In this document: positions 1 through 10,552 of the stretch, one piece after another
Layout of the letters: each line of letters starts with the position of its first letter
Position numbering within the stretch: the stretch's first letter is position 1
Assembly: GCA_965644295.1 (NCBI GenBank)
Contig: CBFFRP010000357.1
Coordinates: forward strand, 124,001-188,000
From: Paraphysomonas bandaiensis
Lineage: Eukaryota > Chrysophyceae
Length of the DNA stretch: 64,000 nucleotides
Reading direction: 5' to 3'
Program-made: the position numbers and the translations under genes
The notes under the pieces: model-generated
What the model saw: only the letters and a program-made list of their open reading frames with translations
Databases searched by the model: none
Told to the model about the DNA's origin: nothing

Positions 1-312
1 TTCCCTTATCTAAGTATATCTAAATGAATATATACCTGAGCTTTAAGCGGATGGGTGAAATCGATATAATTCATGGCGTATAGGGTGTAAGTTATGATGC
101 TATGATTATGTTATTATGAATAAATATTTCAGTATACTTATAACATAAACACATAACAGCATATTTTAAAAAACGTCATTAAAAATATCGATAAATTCAG
201 TGATAATCAGTCATGAGTGCAATACATCCTTATCCGAGTATTCCACTTGCTCATGAGTTATGTGGGTATAAGCTTGCATAGAAGGTAACGGTTATTGTAA
301 TGCTACAGCATC
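1..312. other. Non-coding flank
   Basis: AT-rich sequence downstream of the EF-hand gene that ends at 313. I see no coding frame, RNA gene or clear repeat in it. Confidence 0.5.
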
Positions 313-1548
313 TTATCGACGAAATCGACGATTGTGAGACTCCAGTATGCCTGACACAAGTGGACTGAGGAAGTCCGTATCAGCAACAATACTGCAGTAG
401 TCGCAAACGTCGTCAAAAGGAGAAACAGAACAATGAACGTGAGCATCAACTGCAACTCCCATATAGGCTGTCACATAAGTGTGCAAGCCCACATTCACAG
501 ACACAATAGAGGTGGATTTCCTTTTGTTGAATTCATAAAATCTGTTCTGGACACGCAACACTACGTCCTTACCATTTAGTGTCACCTTCACCGGAATTTC
601 ACGGCCTGTTCCAAATAACATGGCGGCATCATCACAACTAATTGACGAATAGATATGGGAGGTATTTGTGACCAAAGTGATTTCGTTCTCAGTAAGTCTT
701 CGACGACGCCGTGAGGATGATGAAGTGGATAGTTGGTGAATAACGGGGGACAAGCATCCATCAACATTGTTGTTATAACACTCTCTGGGGAGGAGCACGA
801 TGTAACTCTCTCCCTCGAAACTAGGTACGTGGGGAACTGCAACAAATGCAACCAGATCGTTATCAAGTATGTTAGAGGAGTACCCTGAACAGTCAAAAGG
901 GCGTGATTCAATCTCAGTGCCCTCTTCTGATGTCGTAGAAATATCTACCACTGCTCTGCGAGTACCGCTGTTTTGAATCCTCCAAAACTGGTCGTTAAAT
1001 TGTGACGCAGTTTGCTGAGCAACGATGGAATATCCCTGATCAATGAATTCAGACAAACCATCACACGACACCGTGCCACACATATAAGATGTCAATCTTC
1101 GACGAGTGTTCAATTCGTTAAGTGTTTCCACCGAATAGTATGGTTTGTCCAACTGTACTAAGTTATCCTCTGTCATGCCACATTGAACTGTTTCCCCTGT
1201 GGATGATGATGTCAGAGTGTTTCCTTCAATAACAGTATCTTTGGACAATTGTACAGTTAAAACTATTACAAGAGTTAATATAACGATAAGTAAAACAGAC
1301 ACTACTCCGAGTAACTTCGATAGTCTCTTAAACTTCAGTTTATCTTTCTGATCTTGTACTGCACCTTCAAGAACTTGAATCATTTCATTCTCATCAATTA
1401 TTCCATCACTATTAATATCATATTTCTCTATTGCCAATTTAAGAGATGATTTCAATGATTCTAATTTAAATACATAGTCATCTCTTCCACTTAAATCAGC
1501 ATCCTCTTCATCTCTTATCTCAACAGTTTGCATCCTTTCATGCCTCAT
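313..1548 (-). CDS. EF-hand single-pass membrane protein
   Basis: A single-exon gene of 411 residues, function unknown. The frame is open up to 1773, but the first ATG that gives a sensible protein is at 1548; the stretch upstream of it reads as AT-rich non-coding sequence. Residues 44-55 form a canonical EF-hand loop (DINSDGIIDENE, with D, N, D, D and E at the calcium positions), so calcium binding is likely. Residues about 79-100 are a strongly hydrophobic membrane helix preceded by basic residues. The remaining ~300 residues contain several Cys (for example around YMCGTVSCDG and VCDYC) and Arg-rich patches (SSSSRRRRRL), which suggests a disulfide-bonded lumenal or extracellular domain with the EF-hand in the cytosol; the Arg patches could be processing sites. 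That topology is inference. I do not recognise the C-terminal domain. The nearest neighbour is the divergently transcribed ankyrin gene. Confidence 0.75.
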   Translation of the reverse strand: MRHERMQTVEIRDEEDADLSGRDDYVFKLESLKSSLKLAIEKYDINSDGIIDENEMIQVLEGAVQDQKDKLKFKRLSKLLGVVSVLLIVILTLVIVLTVQLSKDTVIEGNTLTSSSTGETVQCGMTEDNLVQLDKPYYSVETLNELNTRRRLTSYMCGTVSCDGLSEFIDQGYSIVAQQTASQFNDQFWRIQNSGTRRAVVDISTTSEEGTEIESRPFDCSGYSSNILDNDLVAFVAVPHVPSFEGESYIVLLPRECYNNNVDGCLSPVIHQLSTSSSSRRRRRLTENEITLVTNTSHIYSSISCDDAAMLFGTGREIPVKVTLNGKDVVLRVQNRFYEFNKRKSTSIVSVNVGLHTYVTAYMGVAVDAHVHCSVSPFDDVCDYCSIVADTDFLSPLVSGILESHNRRFRR

Positions 1549-2165
1549 TATTACAATGCAATATATAATTAAAAGAAAAGAGGGTATGTCATCTAATATA
1601 TAGGAGCTCTCCTCTCTCTCTCTATGATAAGATACGACTGTTACTGCAGCATATAGATATCTATATCTATGGAGCTTGAAGTGCAATAAATCATCATGAA
1701 TTGGTGCTTGGTGCGCTATAACTAAAATATACCAATTTTTTAGTTTTATAAAGTACATCAATACTAAAACCACATATTTTCATTATAAAAACCACATATA
1801 AAAAAAATATCGCAGTTTTAGTCTACTGCTGTATTTTACACATCAAAAACCATAACAGTAAAAAACTGGTAATATTCAGCCCATAGTATATAGTGTATGT
1901 ACAGCCATGTACGGTATATGAGATGAGGGTGTTCTATCTTAACACATGCATCCATAGATATCACTATTGTAATTGAAATGAAGCCCATCTGTACCTCATA
2001 GTAGATAACTTACTGCATGATAATATCAGTATGAGCGTATGTGAGGTGAGGTGACTCATATGAGTGTTATATATAGAGATATGTGTAGATCGATGCATGT
2101 GTGTACATCATATGGGTGCATGTATGGAGAGATATGTATGTATATGTTATACGCATATGTAGGAA
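1549..2165. promoter_or_regulatory. Divergent intergenic region
   Basis: Promoter space between the EF-hand gene (-) and the ankyrin gene (+). Positions 1740-1870 hold a degenerate A/T-rich tract with repeated aaaaccaca/attttataa-like words, similar to tracts upstream of several other genes here. Positions 2040-2160 are (TATG)-rich low-complexity sequence. No defined promoter motif was recognised. Confidence 0.35.
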
Positions 2166-3079
2166 ATGGAATTGTATTTAGCTGTCACGGCACGTGATAG
2201 TGACGCTGTTCGTCATCTGGTTCGTGATGGCAAGCATAATATCGAGGAACTGTATGAGGTAACGTACAGTGTTTTACACATAGAGATGTTAGATACAGTT
2301 GTTACGTATAGTTACTCTATATACAGATGTTACGTATAGTTACTCTATACAGTTGTTTATATAGATGCTATATATACATTATATAGAAGTTATACTGATG
2401 TATGCCATATGTAGATGTTGTATACAGTCTTTATAGTTGACATATAGATGTTGTAAGTATATATGAATGTTATATAGATATTATGTATAGATGTTATGTA
2501 AAGATATTATATAGTGAACGGTTGCATATTATATTGTAGCTGGCGTCGGTTGCGGATTATATTATTCTTTAGGATGGTAAAACAGCCCTTCTGATTTCAG
2601 TTATGAATCGCGATATACACTGTACAACTGAATTAATCTCGGGTGGAGCCAACATTCATTGTGTGGATTCGGTATTAGTCTATACTTTTGATTACTTTTG
2701 ATATGATTGTGTGTAATTATTGATTAGGCCCAGAGAACACCACTGCATTGGGCTGCCCTCAATGGTGATGCAATAATTGTCGAAGCACTATTAGAATCTG
2801 GAGCTCATACTTTTGCGAAAGATGAGGTAGCGGTTAGCTGTGGTGTTCTATGTGAATATGGCTACTGCAATCACCATGCTCTAGATCTCGATCACTGTTT
2901 TCTATGTACAGACGTTGTCCACACCGCTTCATCTTGCAGTTACAGGAGGCCATGTTGCTGCTGCAGCATTGCTAATAAGTAACGGGGCGGACATTAATGA
3001 AAAGAATGCCGATGGTCAGTCCGCCCTGGACTTGGCAACAGGAGAGTGTGGCATTTTTCTTTCCGAGCGAAATATATGA
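2166..3079 (+). CDS. Ankyrin-repeat protein, four exons
   Basis: A small gene split over frames, assembled by hand: exons 2166-2258, 2573-2671, 2728-2826 and 2912-3079, all joined in phase 0 by GT-AG introns of 314, 56 and 85 nt, ending in TGA. The product is 152 residues. Exons 2 and 3 are each exactly 99 nt and each encodes one 33-residue ankyrin repeat; exon 4 encodes a third repeat plus a short tail. Family motifs are clear: TPLHWAALNGD in exon 3, and TPLHLAVTGGHV followed by GADINEKNADGQSALDLA in exon 4. Exon 1 (MELYLAVTARDSDAVRHLV) is a capping half-repeat. Ankyrin proteins are protein-binding scaffolds; the partner is unknown. The first intron is unusually long for this window. The coincidence of repeat periodicity, splice sites and open frames makes the model strong even without transcripts. 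Confidence 0.85.
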
Positions 3080-5073
3080 CTAATATTTTCTCATGGAGTT
3101 CTGTGAATGAGTTTTCTTGTTCATTGACTGTCGCAATTATTCTCATCTATATGTATCGCGCTTGCTGATTGCCTGTACACAAACTCCACAATATATACAT
3201 GGAAGTGCAGATGGTGTTAGAGCAACATGCAAGAGCAGTTTCACGTGAGGTATAGGTAGCTGTTACAGCGCGAACAAAGTTACGGTTTGATTGAGCAACT
3301 ATACACTTTCTTGGAAGTGCAGTACGGTATTGGTTAGTGTATAGATGAATAATATTCTTACTTATACGGCATGACAAAATAGAATAGGTCTAAATAATTG
3401 CTATTAAAGTAAATGAAAATGAACGTAATATATGAGTAAATGTATATAGTGTAAGATACAGAGAACAACATCTAATCACTATATCAGAAAGTTAGATATG
3501 TGCGTTTAACATCTTGTAAGTAGTAAATGTATGTAGCATAAACTTACGTGTTAATAAACCTAAGTATTGAATGCTAAATTAAATAAAGTTGTATGGTGAT
3601 GGAACAACCAAAAAGTGGGAATGTTCTAAGAATTCGTAAACACAACTTTCAAGTGTATGCATATAACTGTGTAAAATAAGCAAAGCCAAGTTCAAGATCC
3701 CCTTTACCATGCGCCATTAAACATGCAAAGGGCTCCGATTTGCTTTAAATAGACCACTGTTAATTCCAATTGTACGGTATGTATATTCATAGGGTCTACT
3801 GTATCGCAGTAGCTACATATCAATGTCACCTTTCACATCAATTTGAACAGGCCATGATCTCCAAGTTCTCAACTGCAAACCAAAACATCTAATTCGTTCA
3901 TCCAAGCAAGCTGGATCTAACGAACGCGGGTATTTAGGTCACTACAGAACGCAGTGCCACTACACGACACCTTTCTCTCTGGAATTTCCCGCATTGCATT
4001 GCATACAATCTGCATCAAACCAGATGCTAGATAACATTCTGGGAAGTTGTATTATCGACGACAGCACAATTGAACAAACTGGTATGTGACGAACGAAAAC
4101 AACTGCTCGAATGAAATACCGAATCTTCACCAGAGTGACAGCCCTTCCAATCTGAAAGTGCAAGGTGGGACTATTCTTTCTTGACGGGGAGGGTTCATCG
4201 GAGGGGCGTCTTTCCCATTGAAATAAGAGTATAGTGTCTCAAGCACATTGTGGCATACACTGTGTTGATCCTATATACTCATTAAGTATTTCGAATTAGA
4301 AGAGAATCGACAAAAATCATTTGGGACGAGAAATTTAATATAAGCATATAGATATCTTGAGGTAATAAGAGCAAGTTGAACGGTGACTGCGGGGTTAATC
4401 TGGTCTCCTTCCGTCTGTCAGTGTGTCTTCGTCTTCATTCTCCTTATACTGTGCTATGAACATCGCAACATTAGGGATAAGCTAATCTCATATACCCACA
4501 GCTCATCCCTCCAGAGCCATCCCTCATATGAGTCACCTCTGTTGCTATCTCTGTTGTTGTTATATCTTCTATTACGATATCTATCTGTCATCCTCTCTTC
4601 CATTGTGCAAAGCTACTATCACTGCAATGTCGTTATGTCCTCTTACATAGTCGTTAACAATATACAGATACTATCATTACGAGGTAAAACCATAAGTTTC
4701 TATGAGTAAAACCAGAAAACTCATGAGTTTTATAGAAAAGTAGTTTTTTCATGCCAGGATATTCATGCCAATACTACCTATTTTCTCGTCTTTTAGATTC
4801 TAAAAATCTCTAATTTCTGTTTGAAAAAGCACTAGATATGTTATCTCCAATCAAAATAATTATAAGGTATATGATTGGATACATGTGTAGTTGATAAGTT
4901 CGCGTGTGATCTGATGACGCACTCTATGCAAATGCATTCAAGCAATTGTTGTGGGTGGTAACGGTGCAACACCTCACATACGACATGCATAGCATCGAGA
5001 ACATCAAAGAACCATTAATTTACACTACATCACACTCTATATACTGGCAGCTGTTTGTGAACATCAGTGTGCC
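3080..5073. other. Gene-poor stretch
   Basis: About 2 kb with no gene I can support. Short open frames at 3147-3377(-), 3960-4163(-) and 4383-4709(+) have unremarkable composition, no motif and no splice partners. Positions 4690-4830 carry an A/T-rich tract (attttc, agattctaaaaatctc) like those upstream of other genes, about 250-380 nt before the gene at 5074. Confidence 0.45.
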
Positions 5074-5322
5074 ATGGATGGATATTGTGATGACGAGTAT
5101 ATGCCTTTTGATTGGGATGAAATGCCAGATACGAAATCAACCAAGAAAGTTAGGTTCTCGAAGACATCTGTTGTTGTTTTAACAGCTTCGAGACGAGAAT
5201 ATAAGCATGCAGGAGTGAGTGTGTGGTGGAGTCGGAATGAATTGAAGCAGTTCTATAAAGACTACTGCTCTGAAGTGTATTACAATAGAAAGAACTCATG
5301 CTGTAAGAACGAGGGACAGTAA
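5074..5322 (+). CDS. Small acidic-to-basic protein, unknown
   Basis: An 82-residue single-exon frame starting at the ATG at 5074 and ending with TAA. It begins with an acidic, aromatic segment (MDGYCDDEYMPFDWDE), followed by KKVRFSKTSVVVLTASRREY and a WWSRNELKQFYKDYC segment. The order 'VRF...V...(acidic or polar)...WW/WY..EL..F' resembles short uncharacterised proteins that are multicopy in diatoms and other stramenopiles. That resemblance is from memory of the pattern and is weak evidence of family. No signal peptide or membrane segment. It could be a lone exon of a larger gene; the codon use is like that of its neighbours. Function unknown. Confidence 0.5.
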   Translation: MDGYCDDEYMPFDWDEMPDTKSTKKVRFSKTSVVVLTASRREYKHAGVSVWWSRNELKQFYKDYCSEVYYNRKNSCCKNEGQ

Positions 5323-5884
5323 CCTCACTACAGATTATATCTCAAAATGTGATGTAGTCTATGCATCACATTCTCTTACAACCTCTTGCCATACTTATAT
5401 ACTAGTGAAATCGTTTTCGTTTTAATCTGATAGCATTCGTATTTCGTTCTGTACTATACCTTGTTCAATGACATGCTACAGGCATATATTGTATTGAAAA
5501 ACAAGAATATTGTAAAGTTAATAACAACTTGTTTTTTAAGTTACAGAATAGATGCAGTTATTGCCGTAATATAGTTATGAATATTTTTACTTTTCCCGAA
5601 TATGGGTAAAGGTTGTGCACTTTTACTTTATTGGTATCAGATACCAGACGACTGAGTTGTGGAGTTGTATTTACAACAATGTACATATTTATTCAAGAAG
5701 AAGGGGGATTAGTAGAATATATACTTTTGTGATTTTAAAATATTGTACTGGTGATATGAATGTTGTATGAGTGTGATATGTGCTTTGCCTTACTAGTTCT
5801 GATCAATATTATCAGATCTTAGATAGATTCGATCATATATCTGTGTAAACCTGTGACCTTGGATATAGCAATATATCAATACAG
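5323..5884. other. Non-coding AT-rich stretch
   Basis: About 560 nt with no supported gene or clear repeat; AT-rich with scattered short runs of T. Confidence 0.45.
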
Positions 5885-6338
5885 GTATACATCGTATCAG
5901 CGACAGATGGAATGAGATTAATGCAAGATTAAAAGGACTTAGCATGTATATGTATTATGGTAAGTGGAAATTATTAGATATTCATATGCATCCTCGTGGT
6001 GTTGGTGCATATAGGCGTCAACTAGAATCAACATACGGCACTGGAGATATATACAGTGCTTTGAGCATCCATTTGGATAAAGTGATAATGCGCTGTGTAT
6101 GGCAGATCGTGTATGTTACCGCCTACCAGATCGTGAAAGTGGTTTTGGGCCACAGTTGAATCGCAACGCAGCAGACCTCTATCTTCTGTACTCCGGGGGA
6201 TTAAATAAGTGGAAGCCTATACAAGGGTATGTATATTTAACAAACCATTTTGGAGGACAACAAGTTGTTCGTGGATTTCATAAACATATTGATAGCTATT
6301 TCCGTGAAAGTCCTGAAGCAGAAGCAGCTATAGTTTAA
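5885..6338 (+). pseudogene. Broken PhyH-like dioxygenase fragment
   Basis: Two overlapping open frames join only with a single-base shift near 6081-6084. The upstream frame (from about 5885, after a possible acceptor at 5883-5884) reads ISDRWNEINARLKG... and ends around IHLDK; the downstream frame reads DNALCMADRVCYRLPDRESG... to VVRGFHKHIDSYF and stops at 6338. The segment WKPIQGYVYLTNH...VVRGFHKHID resembles the C-terminal core of phytanoyl-CoA dioxygenase-like 2-oxoglutarate/Fe(II) oxygenases (typically 'QG.v.LtD...GG...vPGFH..').The position where these enzymes usually carry the H-x-D metal pair reads GPQLNRN here, so the ligands appear replaced. Frameshift plus lost ligands argues for a decayed copy. 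The family call is a pattern judgement; a split intact gene with an unseen short intron is the alternative. Confidence 0.45.
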
Positions 6339-6426
6339 TTATTAATATTGCTTTGGTACCACTGCATCGCCTCCATGATGAAACCTGCTATAAGCAATCC
6401 AACCATTACATGATTTAAAGCAGGCA

Positions 6427-6756
6427 CAGAAAAATCATTCAGTTAGTTGAAACTTGTGATCTTATCTTTCGCGCTTCCAGTGATGTCGACAAGACTGGTA
6501 CAACACAACGATACAATGGTATATACAATGGTCCTTCATGGGTTATCGATGGAGGAATCCTGGTTTACAATCCAAAGAAAGGTAGAGGCAGCCAGAACTA
6601 TACTTTTATTTCAAGAGAACACTTATCTCAGATGTCAGGCTTGGAGTTTGCCCAGGCAGCAGGCGTTGTTTATGGAAATCTAACAACAAACAGACTTCCA
6701 GCATCAAGGAAGGCTAAGGAAAGTAGTGTTGCAATGTGGAATATAGTGGCAACATG
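6427..6756 (+). other. Unassigned open frame, possibly decayed
   Basis: One frame is open for about 110 codons and reads QLVETCDLIFRASSDVDKTG, then SWVIDGGILVYNPKKGRG and REHLSQMSGLEFAQAAGVVY, ending at TGA 6754-6756. It has no good ATG near its start and is closed upstream by TAA just before 6420, so it is a 3' exon or a relic. Amino-acid composition is protein-like. I do not recognise the family. It may belong with the broken PhyH-like fragment upstream or be independent. Confidence 0.3.
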
Positions 6757-7253
6757 AGTGCGAATGTGAAGGGTAATAATGTGAGTAATGAGGGTAATAT
6801 CGATACCCTTTAAACTCCAACTCCAGCGATATCACGAAGCAAGGACAGATATGTCCACCGATATCATCATGATATACAGTTTTTACTTAAAACTATAGAT
6901 TTGTACAGAAATAATATTTTGGGTTACAAATTGGGTGTTTTACCATAAAAAGCCTGTACTAAAAGCTAAATTTGATCACTACATAGTGCAGTAATTTCGG
7001 GATTTCTAGTATTGGTTTTGTAATAAATTGAGAAATGCAGGATTTTGGGTAACTATATGAGGTTATCCATGCATGTATAGGGATGTATTACTAGCTACTA
7101 GATCATGCTGTGTACATATATGTCCAGTATACTATGAGATTACCCGCATGACGAGATGGCCTTCTACGACTAGCAGTAAAGCATGCATTCATCTCATATA
7201 CTTATTAGCAATGACTTCCAATAATATCAAGTAATACTTTAACTATCAAATAG
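6757..7253. promoter_or_regulatory. Upstream region with A/T-rich tract
   Basis: Upstream of the gene at 7254. Positions 6875-7050 hold a degenerate tract with words such as cagtttttact, attttgggt, gggattt and aggattttggg, about 200-380 nt before the start codon. No TATA box or other defined motif was identified. Confidence 0.35.
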
Positions 7254-9839
7254 ATGAACACTGAGATTCATAGATATGTTGATGAGATCATTCAATGGGA
7301 CTTATATCCATCAGATGTATTGCCCAGCTGGCTCCATCGCCCACTACCTCTAGATAGAACCTCCTCGTCTCAGGAAATACTAATACCACAGTTAATTAAA
7401 ACTATTGGTGATGATTGTAATCTTCTCACCCCATATTTAACACGAACTGAGTCTCAAGTAAATAGTACAATATACTGTGCATCAGCCTCATCAGGTGTGG
7501 GTAAAACTCATCTGGCATATGCAGCTGGGCTTACGGGGAAGTGTGTTTCAATTATAATTCGAATTGCTGAACAACGAGAAGAACATGGCAGTGCCGCCTT
7601 TTCTGCTCCATGGAGTTATTTGTTCACGCTGTTGGAGCGTTTTGAAAAGTATCGATTGTCTGTTTCCCAATATGACCAGAAGATGGTGGCGCACCATGCC
7701 TACCGGTACATCAAACTGCTTATCCTTTGCTATGTGCACGTCACGCAGATTGCCATTGGACGTGACCTTAGTTTGGACCAACGCAAGAAGTGCGAATTGG
7801 CACTGCGGTTTCATCGCAATTGTCGAGGCGAGGAGCTCATCGTTAAAACTTACCAAACACTCGTTGCGGAGATGGAAATTGTAGACACCGAGACTGGCTT
7901 GAATGTACTATGTGGGTATCAAATGGATCAGTTTTATGCCAAAGTCAAATCGAGCTCAATAGGCATTCCCTTATTGCTCTGTTTCGATGAGATTCAAAGT
8001 TTATTTGATAAATTTTCTGAGGTCTTCTTATCGCAACAACATTACTACAGCCACCAGAATAATGTGGTGAAGAGTGTATGTGATGATGATCTTCCCACTA
8101 TTGTTCAGGAATCGGATTGGGCCTTCGTGCCTCCTCCGTTATATCAAGATAACGAGTGCCACCAGTCCTCAAGGGGGGTGTTCTGTGCCCTGTGTTGTTG
8201 TATGTGTGACCTGGCGAAGGAGTGCGGATGGCTCATGTACATGACTGGGACCTCTTTCTCGATGACCAAGTTTCGCAAAACGGCTTCTAATTTCTCTCCC
8301 ATCAGAGGGAACGTGCGGGTGGTGTCACCGCGTGCTCGATTTAGTCTTCACGATATGGTGTCGACGCTGACGCATTATTGGAAGTTTGCGGACGAGGTGT
8401 TCGACACAACTGAAGTGCAGAAAGCCCTGACATATTGCAAAGGGAGACCGCTTCTGTTTGTGAATGCTGTCTTTATCCCTCTTTACCAGGAGAGCTATTC
8501 TTCAAATTTCTCGGGTTCGGTGTCTGCTTCCTGCCTTATCAGAGTGATTCAAAGAGGAATCAACGGATTGCGCGGTGACTTCCAACGTCGCATGGGCGAT
8601 GCTTTGGTAGGTGGCAGATCTTTCCCCAGCTCCGACACCAGCAAAAAGTCTCGATACTTTCTGCCACATCTCGTCAAGGCGCTTCTCTTTGACAGCGGCA
8701 AAATGACATTAAGTGAGAAATTCGGGATTGGAGAAGCGATAGCAACCAGCTTAGTGTGCGCGTGTGCATATCATGACGATATTAGCGACGACAATAAGCA
8801 TGAAATTGATATATCTGCAGAGCCGTTGGTCGCTGAAGTGCTGAAATTGGTTATTTTACGAGAATTGCAAACTAATTTTAATGATGTGTTGCGGCTACTC
8901 ATTGAGACAAAGCTGTGGGTCGGGAAAGGTGATGTGGCTGAAATTGCCTTCGCCTACAACATCGCCCTCCTTTGCTACCAGCACCAGACCTTGCACAAGG
9001 GCAATGGGATTCCGTTCGCTGACCTCGTGTTGCCGATGTTTGCTGCGGAACGACAATTTCTCCCCGATGAGGTGGATCGCTATGTCTCCTTTGCGTGCCA
9101 GGTCGTGGACTGTTCAGATGTGAAAGGCGAGTGTGCATTTCGGCGATTTATCAGAGACGACGGTAGTGTGGACGACACCCTCATTCTGACAAATCTGCCC
9201 AAGCGCATGGGGGCTGATGTTGCCTTCATCGTGTCGACATTCTGCGATCGTATGAACATGCGAGTCGTGGTTGTACAGCATAAAAGCGATAAAGTTATTA
9301 CTCTAAGTGAAGTTATGGTAACTCTCAGTCCGGGCACTCAATATCTGACGAAATGTCAGCGTCAAGCTCTGCTTTCAAACAAGAGAATCACGAACAAAAT
9401 AAGAGCTGATTTTGAAGAATCAAAACTTGGAGCTGGTTACGTTGAGTGGGTAGACTACGTACGTTTTGCGAGAACCTATCCATGGATGATGCAGCGGTGG
9501 ATCAGATTGCCCGTTATTGCCAGGAAAATTGCACCTGAAGTCTTCACGTTTGAAAAGACTGGAATATATATATACTTAAAATCGGAGTTTACACTTCAAA
9601 GGCTCTTCAGAATTCGAGCTGCATATGAGTCTGTGGTGAATGGGTACAAGGACAGTCCCATTGTTTTTCTTTATATGGACTCTGAGAAGTGGCTGACTGA
9701 GGATATTCGACGACTGTTCGTAACGGAAGAAGGTACAGGTAGTATGCGTCTGACGACAGGTGTGGCGACATGGGTTCCCTGCTCACTAGACGACTCGATC
9801 AGATATTGTACTCGGGCTGGTGTTAAAAATCCAAATTAA
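7254..9839 (+). CDS. Crinkler-like P-loop NTPase with PD-(D/E)XK-type C-terminus
   Basis: A single-exon protein of 861 residues. Residues 77-86 contain a Walker A loop (ASASSGVGKTH) and residues 237-247 a Walker B strand (GIPLLLCFDEI). A TGTS turn at 331-334 followed by a Pro/Arg-rich segment fits the sensor region of the NTPase shared by oomycete and fungal Crinkler (CRN) effectors and related transposon-derived proteins. The C-terminal third looks like a restriction-endonuclease fold: helix Glu 563 (DVAEIAFAYNIALL), then GADVAFIV (Asp 655), then RVVVVQHKS (Gln 675, Lys 677), i.e. D...QxK. The NTPase-nuclease order is the architecture described for this superfamily (established knowledge). 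Proteins of this class are secreted effectors in pathogens but also occur in free-living protists; no signal peptide or LFLAK-type leader is visible at the N-terminus here. No introns, unlike most neighbours. The 3' flank is partly duplicated at 10462. Confidence 0.65.
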   Translation: MNTEIHRYVDEIIQWDLYPSDVLPSWLHRPLPLDRTSSSQEILIPQLIKTIGDDCNLLTPYLTRTESQVNSTIYCASASSGVGKTHLAYAAGLTGKCVSIIIRIAEQREEHGSAAFSAPWSYLFTLLERFEKYRLSVSQYDQKMVAHHAYRYIKLLILCYVHVTQIAIGRDLSLDQRKKCELALRFHRNCRGEELIVKTYQTLVAEMEIVDTETGLNVLCGYQMDQFYAKVKSSSIGIPLLLCFDEIQSLFDKFSEVFLSQQHYYSHQNNVVKSVCDDDLPTIVQESDWAFVPPPLYQDNECHQSSRGVFCALCCCMCDLAKECGWLMYMTGTSFSMTKFRKTASNFSPIRGNVRVVSPRARFSLHDMVSTLTHYWKFADEVFDTTEVQKALTYCKGRPLLFVNAVFIPLYQESYSSNFSGSVSASCLIRVIQRGINGLRGDFQRRMGDALVGGRSFPSSDTSKKSRYFLPHLVKALLFDSGKMTLSEKFGIGEAIATSLVCACAYHDDISDDNKHEIDISAEPLVAEVLKLVILRELQTNFNDVLRLLIETKLWVGKGDVAEIAFAYNIALLCYQHQTLHKGNGIPFADLVLPMFAAERQFLPDEVDRYVSFACQVVDCSDVKGECAFRRFIRDDGSVDDTLILTNLPKRMGADVAFIVSTFCDRMNMRVVVVQHKSDKVITLSEVMVTLSPGTQYLTKCQRQALLSNKRITNKIRADFEESKLGAGYVEWVDYVRFARTYPWMMQRWIRLPVIARKIAPEVFTFEKTGIYIYLKSEFTLQRLFRIRAAYESVVNGYKDSPIVFLYMDSEKWLTEDIRRLFVTEEGTGSMRLTTGVATWVPCSLDDSIRYCTRAGVKNPN

Positions 9840-10130
9840 GTGGGGGTATAATACGCCAGTACGTCTTCAACTATTCTTTTGCTAGCATCCATGTTTTCAT
9901 CTCTTATTTGTGATATAATAAATAATTTTGATTTAATTGTAGTATAGTATTATACTTTGAAGTCTCAATTCACGAAATCGAAGGCAATGAAGGTTATGAT
10001 TCCAGCGTTTCATCTGATGATGATAACGATGAAATTTTTTTGGTGAATGAACGAGTTTAAAAATCAAATGATGAAGTGGAAAACTCTCATTGATAGCAAT
10101 GACTTTTACATAAGAAATTTATCTAAAATA
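9840..10130. other. 3' flank with duplicated segment
   Basis: Begins with a segment (9842-9925) that recurs at 10466-10552. Positions 9955-10060 are open and Asp/Ser-rich in one frame (SSDDDNDE) but have no start or partner. Confidence 0.4.
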
Positions 10131-10552
10131 GCTTATTGAAATTCTTATCATTAGCAATAGGCGTTTCGAATCTGCACCAGCCTAGTGGCTGGATGAAAAC
10201 TAGTCAAGCTAGATGGGCGTCTACACAAGTGACACTTATTGGTGCCCCTTGTACCACACAAGCATTCGGCTATGATGGGCAGAACAATATCTGCTGTCTA
10301 TGTTTGCGGCTCACGTTAGTTTCCCCGAGAGAGTCTCTCCGGTACTTATCCCCCATTTATTAAATTACTGTTATTTCAGTATTATAGTCGTTATATATAA
10401 TTTAATTTCGCTAATTAGCTTTTCGGTAGTCAAGGGCAAAATAGCTAATTAACTTTTAGCTGTCTGGAGGGCAGGGGTATAATACGCCAATACGTCTTCA
10501 ACTATTTTCTTTTGCTAGCGCTCATATATTATCTCTTATTTGTGATATAAGT
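9842..10552 (+). repeat. Direct repeat pair bracketing an insertion
   Basis: The ~85-nt words beginning ggggtataatacgccagtac (9842) and gggtataatacgccaatacg (10466) are near-identical through to cttatttgtgatata. They lie 620 nt apart and flank a copy of the dispersed repeat at 10131-10361. This looks like a duplication of the nuclease gene's 3' flank associated with insertion or unequal exchange. Confidence 0.65.
10131..10361 (+). repeat. Dispersed repeat family, copy 1
   Basis: Shares long segments with copies near 21.6, 22.6, 29.9, 30.3 and 31.0 kb: cttatcattagcaataggcg at the start, acaagtgacacttattggtg, ttgtaccacacaagcattcg, gcggctcacgttagtttccc and ctctccggtacttatccccc. It lacks the middle part seen in the longer copies, so it is internally deleted. 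No coding capacity. Confidence 0.8.

Noticed and set aside
3960-4163. 67-codon minus-strand frame (MHFQIGRAVTLVKIRYF...)
   Set aside because: No motif, no splice partners and no family resemblance that I can defend.
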